From: Terebella lapidaria
Taxonomy: Eukaryota > Annelida > Polychaeta > Terebellida > Terebellidae
NCBI GenBank assembly: GCA_949152475.1
Contig: OX424558.1
Span: 33,490,651-33,554,650 of the forward strand
DNA: 64,000 bases
Direction: 5' to 3'
The notes below the pieces were generated by a model. That model was not told the DNA's origin. It searched no databases and worked only from the letters and a program-made list of their open reading frames with translations. This document shows, in pieces, positions 51,561-63,869 of the stretch (position 1 is the first letter of the stretch; each line of letters opens with the position of its first letter). The position numbers and the translations under genes are program-made.

Positions 51561-53640
51561 TGGTGATTCTATCAGTGGTAGTAAACGCGTAAATCAACGT
51601 AGGTGTAGTATTTGCCAGTTTTCAGATATTCACAATTTTATTCATGCATTTGAAATCAGAAAATGATCGTCTGGCACATGTGAATGACATTGTGGCTAAC
51701 CAATCAAACATGCACAACGTTTTCAAACGTTTGATTCCAGTCGTTGTGAAGCTTTTACAAAACATGTTTTTGAGCAATATCTATGGCATATAATGGCCAA
51801 GTCTCCCGTGTGTTTTGATGTGCGTTCGTGGACATCCCTTCAATATTATACGTGACCCATTATCAGCGTGTAATATACAATAAACATCCATGTAACATTT
51901 GTATAAATGTGTATATCAGAGAAATGGGAAAGGGGTGAGTTACAGATCACAAAGAAATGTAGTTAAATATACTAAAGTTTAGATAAGTGTTTTCGAAGTT
52001 CGCTCAACCACGCAACATCCCGGGTTTAAGAGACATCAGTTGCATCATGCAAATATTATATTTGATTTCATCTAGAATCTATACGAAATAATTTAGTTCA
52101 TAATAAATAAAATGAAAAACAGAAAAGTTATTTTGCATCACTATGCATAATTATGATGTAATATGATATCACTCAATTTCCAAGCATTTTGTCTTCTCGA
52201 GTATTATGAACTTACAAATCAGTATTAATCATATGAAACGTGGAGAATTTGCATTGATATAGACATGTAATCGTCATTGCAATCTACTCAAAGAAAAGCC
52301 GTAATCGTAATGAATATTGTCCCAAATAAATATGTCAGATATTGACCGTATTAAATTACTTGGTTTACTATAAACCAATTTCTCTATTCATGGTGTACAT
52401 TATGGAAAAGAGGACGATTCATCAATTTGCGGCCACCGTTCGCAAGTAGATGACAACCCGCAAGTGAAATAGTATAACCAGAATTCAGCAATTGCAAAAT
52501 GACAATCGTATCACAGTTTCATAAATTCGCTCCCTTGTGATTTGCTTGTGGACAAAGAAACCCACCTCAAATGCGAGAACGTAAGCTTTGCACAGCCACA
52601 GCCTGTCATACTGTTTTTTATCCCTACGAATACATTTGTGTTTCAGAACGTTACAATTTCCCCTCGAAAGATAGATAAAGGAAAAGAACATCTCAACTTC
52701 ACAGCATCTACATATCGTAGTCCACACTCGGCAAGATACCCTATTTTGATGACTTTAGGTCCACTTTATTATACCCTGTAGCCCACTTGTCCCAATTCTG
52801 TGCCTACAGACGAATATTTATCGTAACAAATTAATCCTCTTAGTGTTCAAAGCCTCAGTTTTTACCACTGACTGTCTGTGTCATCTCACATCGTCTCTGT
52901 GTTGTGTCTATAGTTTGTGGTGAAAATGGGAATGTATCAAAGAAAGAAAATGGGAATGTATTAAAGAGATAAAATGTTGTTTTCGTTTCCCCATACTGGT
53001 GTTCGCTTTTCTCATAAGGTCGTGTCATTGCTCATTGTTTCGTCTTAGGGATTCAGTGATATACGTCGAATATATCATACGAGTGTTGGCCGTTTGGCAG
53101 TGACATGATCTTCCCGTTTTCACCCTCGCCAGATTACTTATGTAATAGCCACATTAACTAGCGACACGTATAATGAATACCAACCGAAAATTTCGTAGTA
53201 GAATGTAGACATACAACAGGGTGGATAAGGAAAAGGTTATACGTTGAAAGTTCGTCCATGTGTGGATGATATAAAAGTTAACAATATCTTTCCTCGTGGA
53301 TTTGTTCTCCAACTTCACTCTTACAGACTTACATCAACAGCTTTTGAAAGTTAAAAAAATATATGACTGTAACTTCTCCCTTCTCCACCAAATCCCCATT
53401 CAAATTGTCCCTGTATCTTGACACCAGCGGAGAAAGATATATGTGGCACTGTACTTTTTCATTGCCCACTGATGTCCTGTTTTCGTTCGTCAAACAATGA
53501 GTAACGCAGCTCGGCTACAGGAGCGTCATATTTCATCCCTCATTAGCGACAACTTGAGATGAATTTGTGACTCAGAGACATGCCAAAATACCACTTATTT
53601 TAATTAGACAACCTCGAAAACATCGAATGTCAGTGATACT
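51561..53640. repeat. Array module 13 (terminal, shortened)
   Basis: The last recognisable module before exon 3: part 1 near 52255, part 2 near 52480, and the core near 52757. Part 6 is reduced to its end, with the hairpin GTGATATAC-GTCGA-ATATATCAT at 53056-53078. Part 8 lies at 53450-53620. It is among the most diverged copies, as expected for an array edge. 51510-51880 has no clear counterpart. Confidence 0.75.
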
Positions 53641-54080
53641 ATATGTATACCCATTGGGAAAGTCATAAAGACATTTCACGGACATGCTTCTTATGTAGCA
53701 GTCTTTTGGCTGGTCTGAATGAACGCCATACCTTTACCCACTCAAATGGTTATCAGGTGTTGCCTTGCGTTCTTGGAATGCGTTCGTGGTCGTTATCCAT
53801 AGCACGTTTCGAGTGTGTCACTGGTACATATCTAGCGCTAAGGCGTAAGATATTGATAACATGTTGATGATGATATGTCTCATTATGATTTACCTACCAC
53901 ACATCTCAACAATCGTTCACAATCAAGAAATGAAAATCTTGAGTGTGTTATCAAGTTTCCAAGACGTTGTACAGTCGCTGCAATACATCGTCAAGCTGTA
54001 ACACTCAAGATGAAAAATTAATATAGCGGATATCTCTAGAATAGCCCCGGTAATTATTAATACATATCTAACTGTTGCAG
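53641..54080 (+). other. Non-repeat end of intron 2
   Basis: Single-copy sequence between the array and exon 3. It ends with a branch-point-like TATCTAAC and the acceptor TGTTGCAG. An open frame at 53643-53867 shows no recognisable domain. Confidence 0.6.
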
Positions 54081-54289
54081 GTGCACGGACTTTGTTCGAG
54101 TTTTCTTGGACCTGCCTCGACCAGAAGTGAACGAGCGAGACACGTGGAACTATGAAATGTGCGGCGACATCAGGATGATCCAGAAGGTCCACTACTCGTC
54201 ACATCGGCCATTAATACTCGAGTTCCACACAGATAACATACAAGGAAACCACACCGGCTTTAGGGGGACTTTCAACTTTATCGAAAAAG
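54081..54289 (+). CDS. CUB-domain protein, exon 3 (C-terminal half of CUB)
   Basis: The acceptor TTGCAG ends at 54080 and the donor is GTAAGAG at 54290. The first base completes the split Lys codon. The exon then reads CTDFVRVFLDLPRPEVNE, WNYEMCGDI, VHYSSHRPLILEFHTDN and GNHTGFRGTFNFIEKG. That supplies the third and fourth CUB cysteines, the LILEFHTD strand and the closing GFRGTFNFI strand. NHT is a possible N-glycosylation site. Exons 2 and 3 together are 390 bp (130 codons) with phase 1 at both outer borders, a symmetric module as is common for CUB domains. The exon ends in phase 1, so the protein continues beyond the window. SOL-1-like proteins would have further CUB and LDLa modules and a membrane anchor; none is seen here. 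Confidence 0.92.
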
Positions 54290-54639
54290 GTAAGAGCTTG
54301 GACTTTCACACGCTTACTTTGATACAAAGCATGTTGACATCATGCATGTACATGTATGAGAGAGGCTTCGAATATTTGTTGTCAAAAAGAGCTACATTAT
54401 TAAACGTGCTGTTAAAAGAAGAAGGATATACGGTACACGTATGATGAAGCATTTGGAAACTAAAAATATTTCAACAACCCGAGCAAGCTAACCACGAATA
54501 CGTGCATGTAGCCATGAACAGCCAAGAAACGTGATAACCCATCTGTTGTCCAGTCGAAAAAAAGAAAGAAACAGGTGTGAAATAGACACTGGAGAATATC
54601 TCGTGAACTTGCGCAAAGCAGATTATAAGTCAGCAAAGC

Positions 54640-54790
54640 GCAGCATTATCAACAAGCCTCGAGGCTATATTTCTCATGAATAATAATGACGGTGTTGCCA
54701 ATCATTTTCGCCTACAGAAGGCACGCCAAGATTCTTTCGTGTGGTCTTTTGTGAACTGCGTGGAATGAACACATGACCCGTGAGAATAGG
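54640..54790. repeat. Short intron-3 repeat, copy 1
   Basis: Contains 'gaggctatatttctcat', 'aatgacggtgttgccaatca' and 'gtggaatgaacacatgacc'. It matches 63870-64000 well and 57690-57780 more weakly, which adds a third interval to the duplication pattern of this intron. Confidence 0.6.
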
Positions 54791-55379
54791 TTACGTGCGG
54801 GAATCACATCTGGCCATGTATGGACCTTTCCCGTAGTTTCTAGTCCCCATTAGGCTTGTCATCCATGGAAGCAGGTGTCGCGGGACAACATATCACCACA
54901 TAGACTCATACATATTTGATTGTGGTGTGTATAGGAGTTGCACTGTGATACAACTTATTCTCATGGTGCTGAGTATTTTTCTCGTTGTAGTTGGCAACAG
55001 CGTTGACCATGTATATCACATTTCACTACTCGTAATGTTTTTACAGATGAATATCAAATTAGTATTGTTGTAAGGAAGGTCATGCATGTTTGTGTACGAT
55101 TGAGGCTCCAGTCAATATCGGTTAAGTATCTATCCAACGTTGCAAAGACAGGTCATGTGAAGAGCTAATCTCCAAGACATATACTACAATGAATGAAAGT
55201 ATGTATTCTCTTGTACTTGACACATTTTCAAGAATATCAATTGGGTCGACGCCAACATTCGAACCTCAGGCAGTCTGCACTCAGTGCTCTGCAAAACTGC
55301 TAGACGTTTCCTCATCGTTTCCTCACACCTCGTAATCAAATCTTCGCCAGACGGAAGCTTATCCTGAATTGATATGTCG

Positions 55380-57250
55380 CCTGTGTAACATACCAATGAA
55401 ACAAATCAAATTTGATTAGTCTGATAGCATCTGAATCCACTCGGTTACTCTTAAGGTTATTGGAATACTTTCACCACAATCGCTGTTTTGTTATTTGCTT
55501 GAGTCAGTCGCGATTATAGTTGAATGAAAATAGCAGAGTGCAATGATTCAAAATGGTACATCGCGTTAAATATATAACTTGATTAAGTGTAAATTGTATG
55601 TACAATTGCATTGAGTGTCACATCTGGTAGAGTGTAACTATTCCCCACTCTAGGAAGCACCAGTCGTGTCGGGATTGCAGCTGTTAATATCATGTGATCA
55701 TTATTGTTCTTAGAATTGACTACAAAAGGTCGACGAACATCACCCAAATTGGGGTGGACGATTTTTCATTGGAAGGGGTTCGAGGGAGCTCGAGACTCAA
55801 TCAAAGGATGTGTCTATTCAACGTTCACTTTTTCTTCCGAAACTGTTACGTTGGTAGTGTAAAACGTACAGTAGTAGGTTTACCTTCCAAGGTTACGTCT
55901 GTTAGGACTTTTCATATTCATTAATAGATTATACGAAGATAATAATATTCGGGTTATTTGTACGTCGTATGTTCCATTATGCTGAAAGTAATGAACGAGC
56001 AGATATTTTCTGGAATCAGATCTATAAGTGATGCTTCATTTCATTGTTTCCAATATGTTTATATGGAAATATCATTTCCTGCCTATTCGATATGCAAAAC
56101 CTATATGTAAAAATCACGTGGCTAAACTGAAAGGAACTTCCCTCTGACTAATGCACAGAAAGCCACTATGAACTGTTGTGGACTAAATAACCAGTTTCAC
56201 TACTATTATTATGGTTCTAATGCTGATCTACTCTCAGTAGTAATGCACCTGAAAGAGCTCCAGGAATCTTATTTTAAGCTCCTTTGCGCACATTGCACGA
56301 CAATGCTCTCATCATGAGGATAGTACCTAAGAATAAATAGACTTTGCCATAAACTAATTATCCCCTGGTATCACACAGTGGCTATAACGTGACCAATAAG
56401 CGGGATGAGGTAAAGGCACTGATCATATGAATTGTTTTTGATCAATGACAGTGTTATGGAGAGGATGACCGTCTAGTATCTGGACGAATCGGGAAATTCA
56501 TGAATTATCATACAATGCCATAAGGAGGAGAATGTCATGTTTACAGTTGACGAGCAATGTATAAAACCTTCCAATCTATTACGCCCAAAACAACTAGATT
56601 CTGATTAATTGGAATGAAAACAAAGATGGAAAAAAACTTCACATCCGATGCGGCACGGTCGTCTCAAGAAACATATAGGGAAACAACCGATTACACAATT
56701 TGCAAACCCCAAAATAGACCCGTGAGAAATAGGTTGATGACAAATTCACCCACAGTCCGTGTAAACGCTCCTGCTGTTTGGCTATCATTTTCAGATATAG
56801 TTGTCTATTCATCAGATTGATTCCTCCGATATCATACTTTAACATTACGATTGTCATTTGGAAACAGATTGAAATGGAAATTGATTTGAAATGGTCAAAT
56901 CATTTCGTGCGCTTGTTCCGGGACAAATAATCAATCACTCATCCTGGAGTACAAGAGGCGATTAGAATCATGCTACAAAATCTGATTCATCTTCAACAAT
57001 ATCTACAGCTTGATATATCCTGCTTCTCGTTCACTGTAAAAAAGCTATTCCAAGTGGTGAAGGGTTTTATTATTGTTAACCAATTCAAAAACTTCCAGAG
57101 GAGTTCATGTTTGTTTCTCCTCTTTATGGTATAAAACGATTTAATCAAGGCCCAAAACATTTCCGTAGATTGCATTAGTTTTACCAAGACGGATCATCCA
57201 TTATTCCTGAGCATGACGAAATGAACAGTGTGTTTGAACTACACAGGAAC
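55380..57250. repeat. Intron-3 duplication, copy 1
   Basis: Colinear, diverged match to 60560-62500 at an offset of 5.1-5.3 kb. Shared stretches include 'gagctccaggaatcttatt', 'actttgccataaact' and 'catccattattcctgagcat'. No open frame is conserved between copies. Confidence 0.6.
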
Positions 57251-57689
57251 CCCACGAGTCAGAGTGATGGATCATTCATCGCTAGTGATCTTCTTTGTGA
57301 TGTGTAAAAACCTGGTGTTTTCAAAAATACAGTTTAGTTGGACTATTATTTGTATCGTGGATAATGAGGCGGTTACATTCTAGTTTTTCCCTGTGTCGTC
57401 GCGTGACGAAAGGCCATTTAGTCACGATAAGCAAATAAGTAACAATCGATGCTCTTGTTTGCTATTTAAATTTCATTATTTTGTTTGTTTGTGCGATACA
57501 TTCGACGTAGATAATCACAATTTGTGTATAATATATTTTGTGTAGATATTGTAGAAAGAAGAAGAAGAAATAAAGCTTAACGGCACTTTGGGCTCAAGAA
57601 GGCCATTCAGTGCCAAACAAGGATATAAAAGTAGTATCAAGAATGATAAAACCGCAAGTTCTACAATTAAAAATTTGTAGTGATATTGT

Positions 57690-57780
57690 AGGGGGTTCAA
57701 TAGTATTGACCATGTTGTCAATCATTTCTCGATTAAAGAAGGCATGCCAAGTTTTGTTATCATTTTGTCTCTTGTGTAAA
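57690..57780. repeat. Short intron-3 repeat, copy 2 (weak)
   Basis: 'gttgtcaatcatttctcgat' and 'aagaaggcatgccaagtttt' correspond to parts of 54690-54760. The match is short and diverged. Confidence 0.4.
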
Positions 57781-57834
57781 AACTGGTTGTTGCAGTGAGA
57801 CCTGCAGTGACAACCCAATTTAACACTATGACAC

Positions 57835-57892
57835 TTAACTTATATTCAATATTCAATATCCAATATATATTCAATATTCAATATATATCAAC
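57835..57892. repeat. ATTCAATAT low-complexity run
   Basis: Irregular repeats of 'attcaatat' and 'caatatata'. Simple sequence. Confidence 0.8.
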
Positions 57893-59211
57893 CATAATAA
57901 ACGGGCATGCCAAAAACAGTTTAATCATCCCTTCTCCGATAACCGTATTCCATTGCAACTGACATATTTTCAACGAGAGAGACGAAAAAAAGACACTCCA
58001 TCTGGAATATATTAGACGTCGTGTGTCACAATTATCTAACCCTGGTGGTTGCTATGGTATTCCACGTGTGATGGGTGAGGCACGTGGGTAGGAAAGGTCA
58101 GCTGTCTGTAATGAAACTGTCACATGAAAAGCAGACTGTAAATGTTTGTTGTACGTTGGTATTGGTAGATTCTATTGTATTGGGGTGTGACGACACTGGG
58201 ACTGCCTAATGTTATATTAATATATGTCATGTTTTTGGTGGGGTTCTGGCAATAGGAATTCAACATGTTATTGTGATACAGATCTAATTGTTCTTGATAT
58301 TATTTATTGCCTGAATTTTTTTACCTATAACACAAGTGAGCCAAACTTGTGCTGCAGCTGCAATTGTAACTAGCAGCAAAAAGCTGGTTATGAATTCATG
58401 ACCTGGCTTGGCCTTCTGCAATTCGTTGATTGCATTCGGGTGGTGGGGGCATTACCCTAACCTCCGGAGAGTATGACATTTTAGGATTCGATATTTCTAA
58501 CTGGTATAGACGAGATATAATGCTAACATTCCCAAAAATTGTTTTCACTGCAAATAATCGTAGGGTGCTAGTTATTATTTAGTGTTGGGTAAATTTAAAA
58601 TATTCGAGTTTTGCTATTCTTCTGGAAAGGTTATATAATAGGTTTGCTATTGGGATCAATAATGTCTGGTATTTTTTTATTTGACAATGTATCAGTTCAT
58701 TTTGTATTCATCTCATATGGGCGTTGCTATCCTTATTACCACCATAATATTTTCTGTTCAATTATTCGTCCTCAAAAGATTCGAATTACTTTGCCCTGAT
58801 AATATTACAGGACATAGTAATTCTATTTCACCAGACGTGTTTAAACCATCAGTTGTAACCATCCTTGTTGAGGGACCATCCATACACTACAATACTCGGT
58901 TGTTCATGAATAATATATCACCTCATTAGCGGCTAAACGTTGTTGTATCTAATGACTTCATATGACTAACTCTATACTTTGGCCTAATATGTCATGAAAA
59001 GGAAGGTATTTCTGCACACTTTAAACAGCAAAATAGCCAGAATATTCAACAGATGTCCAATGAAGATGGATTGGGAAACACCAAAATGTTTATGACGAGA
59101 GCTCATCATGACAAAAAAGAGGACAGAAATAACAAAATTCTCTATGTACATATATCATGCAATATCATATGAGTGCACATCAGAATATTTCTTGGTATCA
59201 GGACACGATAC

Positions 59212-59240
59212 AATAATGTATAATAATGTATAATAATGCC
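59212..59240. repeat. Short 10-bp tandem repeat (AATAATGTAT)
   Basis: About two and a half units of 'aataatgtat', read directly. Confidence 0.8.
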
Positions 59241-60381
59241 ATCGATAATCACATTTCACACACTCCATCTCCATACAAACTTTCATGTATGAATCCACTG
59301 CCACTTGTTGTCCGTTGCATTAGTATACAGCCAGCGAGACTCGCTGCCATTGTTATGATGTCAAGCAACCCACGAGTCCAGCACTGCCACAACAGCCCAT
59401 TTGTGACCTGGCAACAATCTGCTGATTGCGCTTCAAGTCCAGAGGTGCCACCGCCAGCTGCCAAGTGTTGCCTCAGGGGCACCAGTGGAAAAAGGGAGTT
59501 TGCCCAACTACTCCCTTTTTATATTTTCATAGTGGGGCCATTCAACTGAGCGGCTTATCTATACATAATTCTGGTAGATGATCCCATGAGGCATGAGTTC
59601 AATCAACCTGCCGTTTCTTTTTGTGAAATTTTCTTGATTGGATAATCTTGTCATAGTAATATGCTAATTCATTTTTTAACCCATAGCATATCACGTTTTG
59701 GTGTGATATACTATTCTCCGGTACAACTGTCCCATGTGGAATGGAATACATCACTAAAACCATCCTATGTATATATCCGTTTTAATGTCGGTCATTTGCA
59801 TATGGAAGCCCGACCTCCAGAGATATATACATCAAAAAAAAAATTGTACCACGGGATAGGCACTATTTGTATTACACTGGCACTAGGATAGGCACTAGTT
59901 GTATGTGCCAGTCATGAAGTTGTCAATTAATTTAGCAATGTTACGCAGCCCAAGTTGTAATTTTGCATCACTATAAAGCAAACATTATGCAGTCGCTTGC
60001 TCATTCATGTATGATCATTGATGCAAGTTTCTCCATCAAGGCTGTGGAAATCACATGTATGGCCACCTTCTGAAATTATTCTGTACCGCACATATCATAA
60101 TATATATACATACTCATACCAGGATAATGACGAATAGGGAATTGTGGTAGTTTCTAATAATTTCTGTTTAATAATTTTATGTGCTGAAAAATTTATGGTC
60201 TTAGCAATATCATCTCACATGGTATATGATGTATATGTTCTTTTGCGAGACCAGGATAATACATTGGACTACCCTGTCATAAGACAAACAAAGGACAAAC
60301 CGATGTCCTTTGAGTGTAAAAAACAGTGTAAAAATAATTTGATGGACCGTATTACAAATTAGGACTCTTGAATGGCAGCAA

Positions 60382-60558
60382 TAGACGTGGAATCAATACC
60401 CAGTATCAAGTATTCCGAGCAAACAAAACAGGGTCCGTTATCCAATCTCATAGTCCGGGGACAGAAAGTCATATCAGGCATACGAAGTGAGAGAAAACAA
60501 AAATGACAGGGAAACTCATGAACCCCCGTAAATGGCCATCAGGAGGTGAAATCAGGTG
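60382..60558 (-). mobile_element. Penelope-like element, 177-bp 3' fragment
   Basis: By eye base-for-base identical to 25546-25722, the 3' untranslated end of the Penelope-like element, with the same terminal base (TAGACGTGG on the plus strand). The copy is truncated just past 'aaatcaggtg', before any RT sequence. No clear target duplication is seen. Being an extreme 5'-truncated copy, it supports the idea that 25546 is the true 3' terminus. Confidence 0.85.
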
Positions 60559-60559
60559 G

Positions 60560-62500
60560 GTTTTTAGCCGTCCACACAATGACGTCGGATGCGTGTATAA
60601 CAAAATATGTATTTACATTTGTTGATCTGAATTCTGGTCAGTGTCAGTTTACAAATTCAAGTTTGTGTATATTAGCTATAATTGAGTTGGGTGTCGAATT
60701 TTACAAGAGAGGCAACCTTCCCCCAGTCAGTGAAGCCCTTATCATGTATAACTTCTGTAGCGTTGTTGACTTCATGTGATTATTAGTTTTCTGGGAAGTT
60801 ACTACAACACGTCCACGAAACGCCACACAAATTAGGTTGGTATATCTTCATTTGGGTGAAGTCCCAAAGGACCTTCGCTATTTGGTCGACTGGTATACGT
60901 TCTCTATATCTTGCCAGCTATATACCTGCAACACAAAGGGGGCTGCTCGAGAACTAATCAAGGGGAGTTCGTAAAAAAATCAGTCTATTCAGCGTTTATC
61001 GGTCCACTGTTGGTGGTGTGGACCAAATACTTTTGTGAATTTGGTAGGTTGGTACATGTAGTAAGGAAGGAGTAATTATTCTGAGGTCAATTCAGTTGGT
61101 GACTGTTCGTGTCCTAAAATGTTATTCCGTACGCTGGTATATTAGACGCTGTTGTGTCAGCTCTTCTTTGTATGCAAGAAAATATATATGCTGCAATATT
61201 ACTGAATCGTCTTCGTTGTTTTTCTTCATCTAAATATGAACAATGATCAATGAAGAAATATATCATTGTGCAGTGCACATTCATGGAGGAGCCCTGATAT
61301 GGAATGAAGTGTAAATGTACTGTGACAGTGAAACACATCGCCACTGCAACTGTTGTTGATTAGGATACCCAGTACACCATCAGCCATTGTTTTCTTGCAA
61401 TCATGACTACTATCATGTTGTTAAGTACGATCTACCATCCCGTAGTAGTGCGCTTCTGGAGAGCTCCGGGAATCTTATTTCAAGCTCCCATTTGCATCTC
61501 GTGGGACTCTGCTGTCATTATGAGTATTCTAACTCAGAATAAAACGACTTTGTCATAAACTCATTATTCCTTGGTATTACATCAAATGGCTGTGACGTGA
61601 GCAATTAGCGGAAGATGTTGCCTAGTTAATGACGCATAGTGGCATGCCACTTTTGGGATAAATGGAGTAAAAGTAACGATCTCTGTAACAAACGTTTTAT
61701 GACCAAAACCAGTAAGCATATCAAACAACAAAGATGGTGACATTTTGTAAAACATACGATTACATGGAAAGTTCCAAGTCACCTTTATGAAATGAAGCCT
61801 ATTACCGCTCAGTATAAAATGTTGACGCTGCCAATGGAAGTCCTAACAGAAAATGAAGTCAAATAAGAGAGAAGCCGGACCGAAAATTCATATCTGAAGT
61901 CACACTAAATATAAATATTTTTATTGTACGCCAGATAGAAATTATGAAAGTCGGAGACCCACACGATTATGGACCCATTAGAATTTTATACCGGGAACTC
62001 AAATTTCGCAAAATTATGTTTTGTGATGAATGTCCATTGGAAATGATATGGTAAATGATTCAAAAGTCTTGTGGCATCTGTCATATATCCTTGATCAGAA
62101 AGCGATCCTTTAGTTTGGAGTGCATTGCATGATAGAAATACAATTGCACATTGGAAATACGATTCCTTGAGGAGCTTTAAGTAACTTTTTTAAGGTGTGT
62201 GCAGTATATTTCGACAACTGTGTGTGATTTCTTTGGAATGAAATCCAAGGGAAAATTTGATCCATGTTGCCCTCACAAATCTGTGTCGAGTGTTATGGGG
62301 CCTACTTTATATTTTACACGGTTATCCTCGATTCAGAAACTTCTAGAAGTTAGTTTTATGTTAGAGTAGCCTCTTTATGAGATAAAATGGGATGATTTGA
62401 TTTAATCAGGAGTTACAATATTCCACGGTTTACATTAGTTTCACCATAAGAAAACAATCCATTATTTTCGAGCATGGTGACATAAAGGAAACAAATAATT
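60560..62500. repeat. Intron-3 duplication, copy 2
   Basis: Diverged partner of 55380-57250 ('gagctccgggaatcttatt', 'actttgtcataaact', 'atccattattttcgagcat'). It begins right after the Penelope-like fragment, which is absent from copy 1. Confidence 0.6.
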
Positions 62501-63869
62501 GGTTTGTTTAAACATCTGTAGCACGTATGAGACACATTTGATCAAGCTTTTGCACTGGTAATCTTGTAAAGAATAGGAATAGTGTATATATATGTATCAT
62601 GTCGTGTGTGTCACGTGGTTTTGGAATACAATACTTATAATAGCTTCCATACTATTTTTATCAAGGAAGTTAGCATATTTCATTTATCACTTTAAACTCC
62701 ACACCAAACACAATTGTGCATCACAGATTGAATGACCATCCTCATAACGCACACGAGAATGTTTTGCGGACGTCCCAACCATGCCGAGAATGACTTTATC
62801 AATGACGTCTTCTTTGGTATTCTTGTGTCCTGGAAATTGCAAATAAAAACACTGTGCTCGCCGTGCATGCACCTAATTAGTAGAAGATGCCTGCTTTCCA
62901 ATTCGCCAATGGGGTTACTACAACTACGACCTTTGTCAGTGCCGTTTGTTTGCATGATTTGTGAATGAACACAAAACACACAGAATTGCGGTAACAAAAA
63001 ATGGACAAATGCGTTTACAAAAATTGACAAAAGCTTTTTTTCTGTAGGTGGAGTGGGAAGGGGGTGAAATGTTGAAAGTATGATATTTTTGGGTTCGCTA
63101 CGAACAAATCTGGGTGTGTGGCATGTTTCTGAGTGAATGTAATTGTAGCATGTTGAAGGGCCTTTAGGGATCCACCTAACATTACTCGCCATCTTTGAAT
63201 AACCCTTACCAAGCGAAAATACTGCATGCTAAATTATTACCGTTTACCGAACGTTTTCCTGCACCATTTATTATTTTCTTACCCCCACGAAAATAACTTG
63301 GTCAATGTTGGCGAAAGCTCATAATCTTACGATAATTAGAGTGGGATGACTTGTTTCCCTGTAAGAGGCCCTGTAATTGATGACAAAAATTTGAGTTTTT
63401 GTGTGTGTGTAAAAAGCTAAGCCTGACTGAGAAAAAGTACAAGAGCGCGTGAACGCCACAGATTTCCCAGTGGAGCGCTGTTGAACATAGTCACGATCAT
63501 TAGTGCATCACATGCCCAAAGGAAATCGAAAGCCCAAAGCTCCTTGTGAAGACAACCTTTGACCCCATGTTTTTATTTCATATGATCATTAAGGGTCACA
63601 TTGAACTGTTCACTATGGACTGGTCCTTTTGTTGGATATCTTTATTATTTTATATATGCGTCGCACCCGGTTAAGATCAACAAAGATCAACAAAGAATGA
63701 TCTGGAGTATATATATATTTTACACATGCAGAATATGAAGACAAGATATTGATTGTAGACATCAAGATCGCATATTAAGGATTAATTGCAGGTAGCTGAC
63801 AATGGCGTTGAAAAGTGAACCCATATTTGTTGCTGTTGAAGAAAATAGGTTCATAAACACAGTAGGGCA

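Larger units (their letters stand above)
13650..53640. repeat. Intronic tandem array of about 13 diverged modules
   Basis: The same ordered set of landmarks recurs across 40 kb. (1) 'atctactca...aatgaatattgtgctgtc'. (2) 'aatccagcagatgcaata'. (3) A core beginning 'aagttaccgtactttaac' and running through 'cccacttgtcccaattccgtgcc'. (5) 'caatccccggctgtcatac' and 'cactaattataaccca'. (6) 'gtgggatctatgtgttatc', then 'agatatcta', then a TGATATAT hairpin. (8) 'tccctcattagcgacaact'. A full module is about 3-3.3 kb. Modules fall into types A, B and C by their variable middle, and runs of A-B-C form a higher-order repeat. Copies range from nearly identical to clearly diverged. Frames are not kept between types, so this is non-coding. 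Confidence 0.9.
13340..54080 (+). other. Intron 2 of the CUB gene (40,741 bp)
   Basis: The donor ACAA|GTGAGT and acceptor TCTAACTGTTGCAG| bracket a 40.7-kb intron lying inside a single CUB domain. The split codon AA|G restores Lys directly before the third CUB cysteine, which supports the pairing strongly. About 98% of the intron is the tandem array described separately. I found no internal exon or host gene, only retroelement remnants. Confidence 0.85.

Noticed and set aside
62692..63192. 166-residue minus-strand open frame
   Set aside because: The longest frame without a known domain. Its composition is unremarkable, a second frame overlaps it on the same strand and another on the opposite strand, and it has no splice or promoter support.
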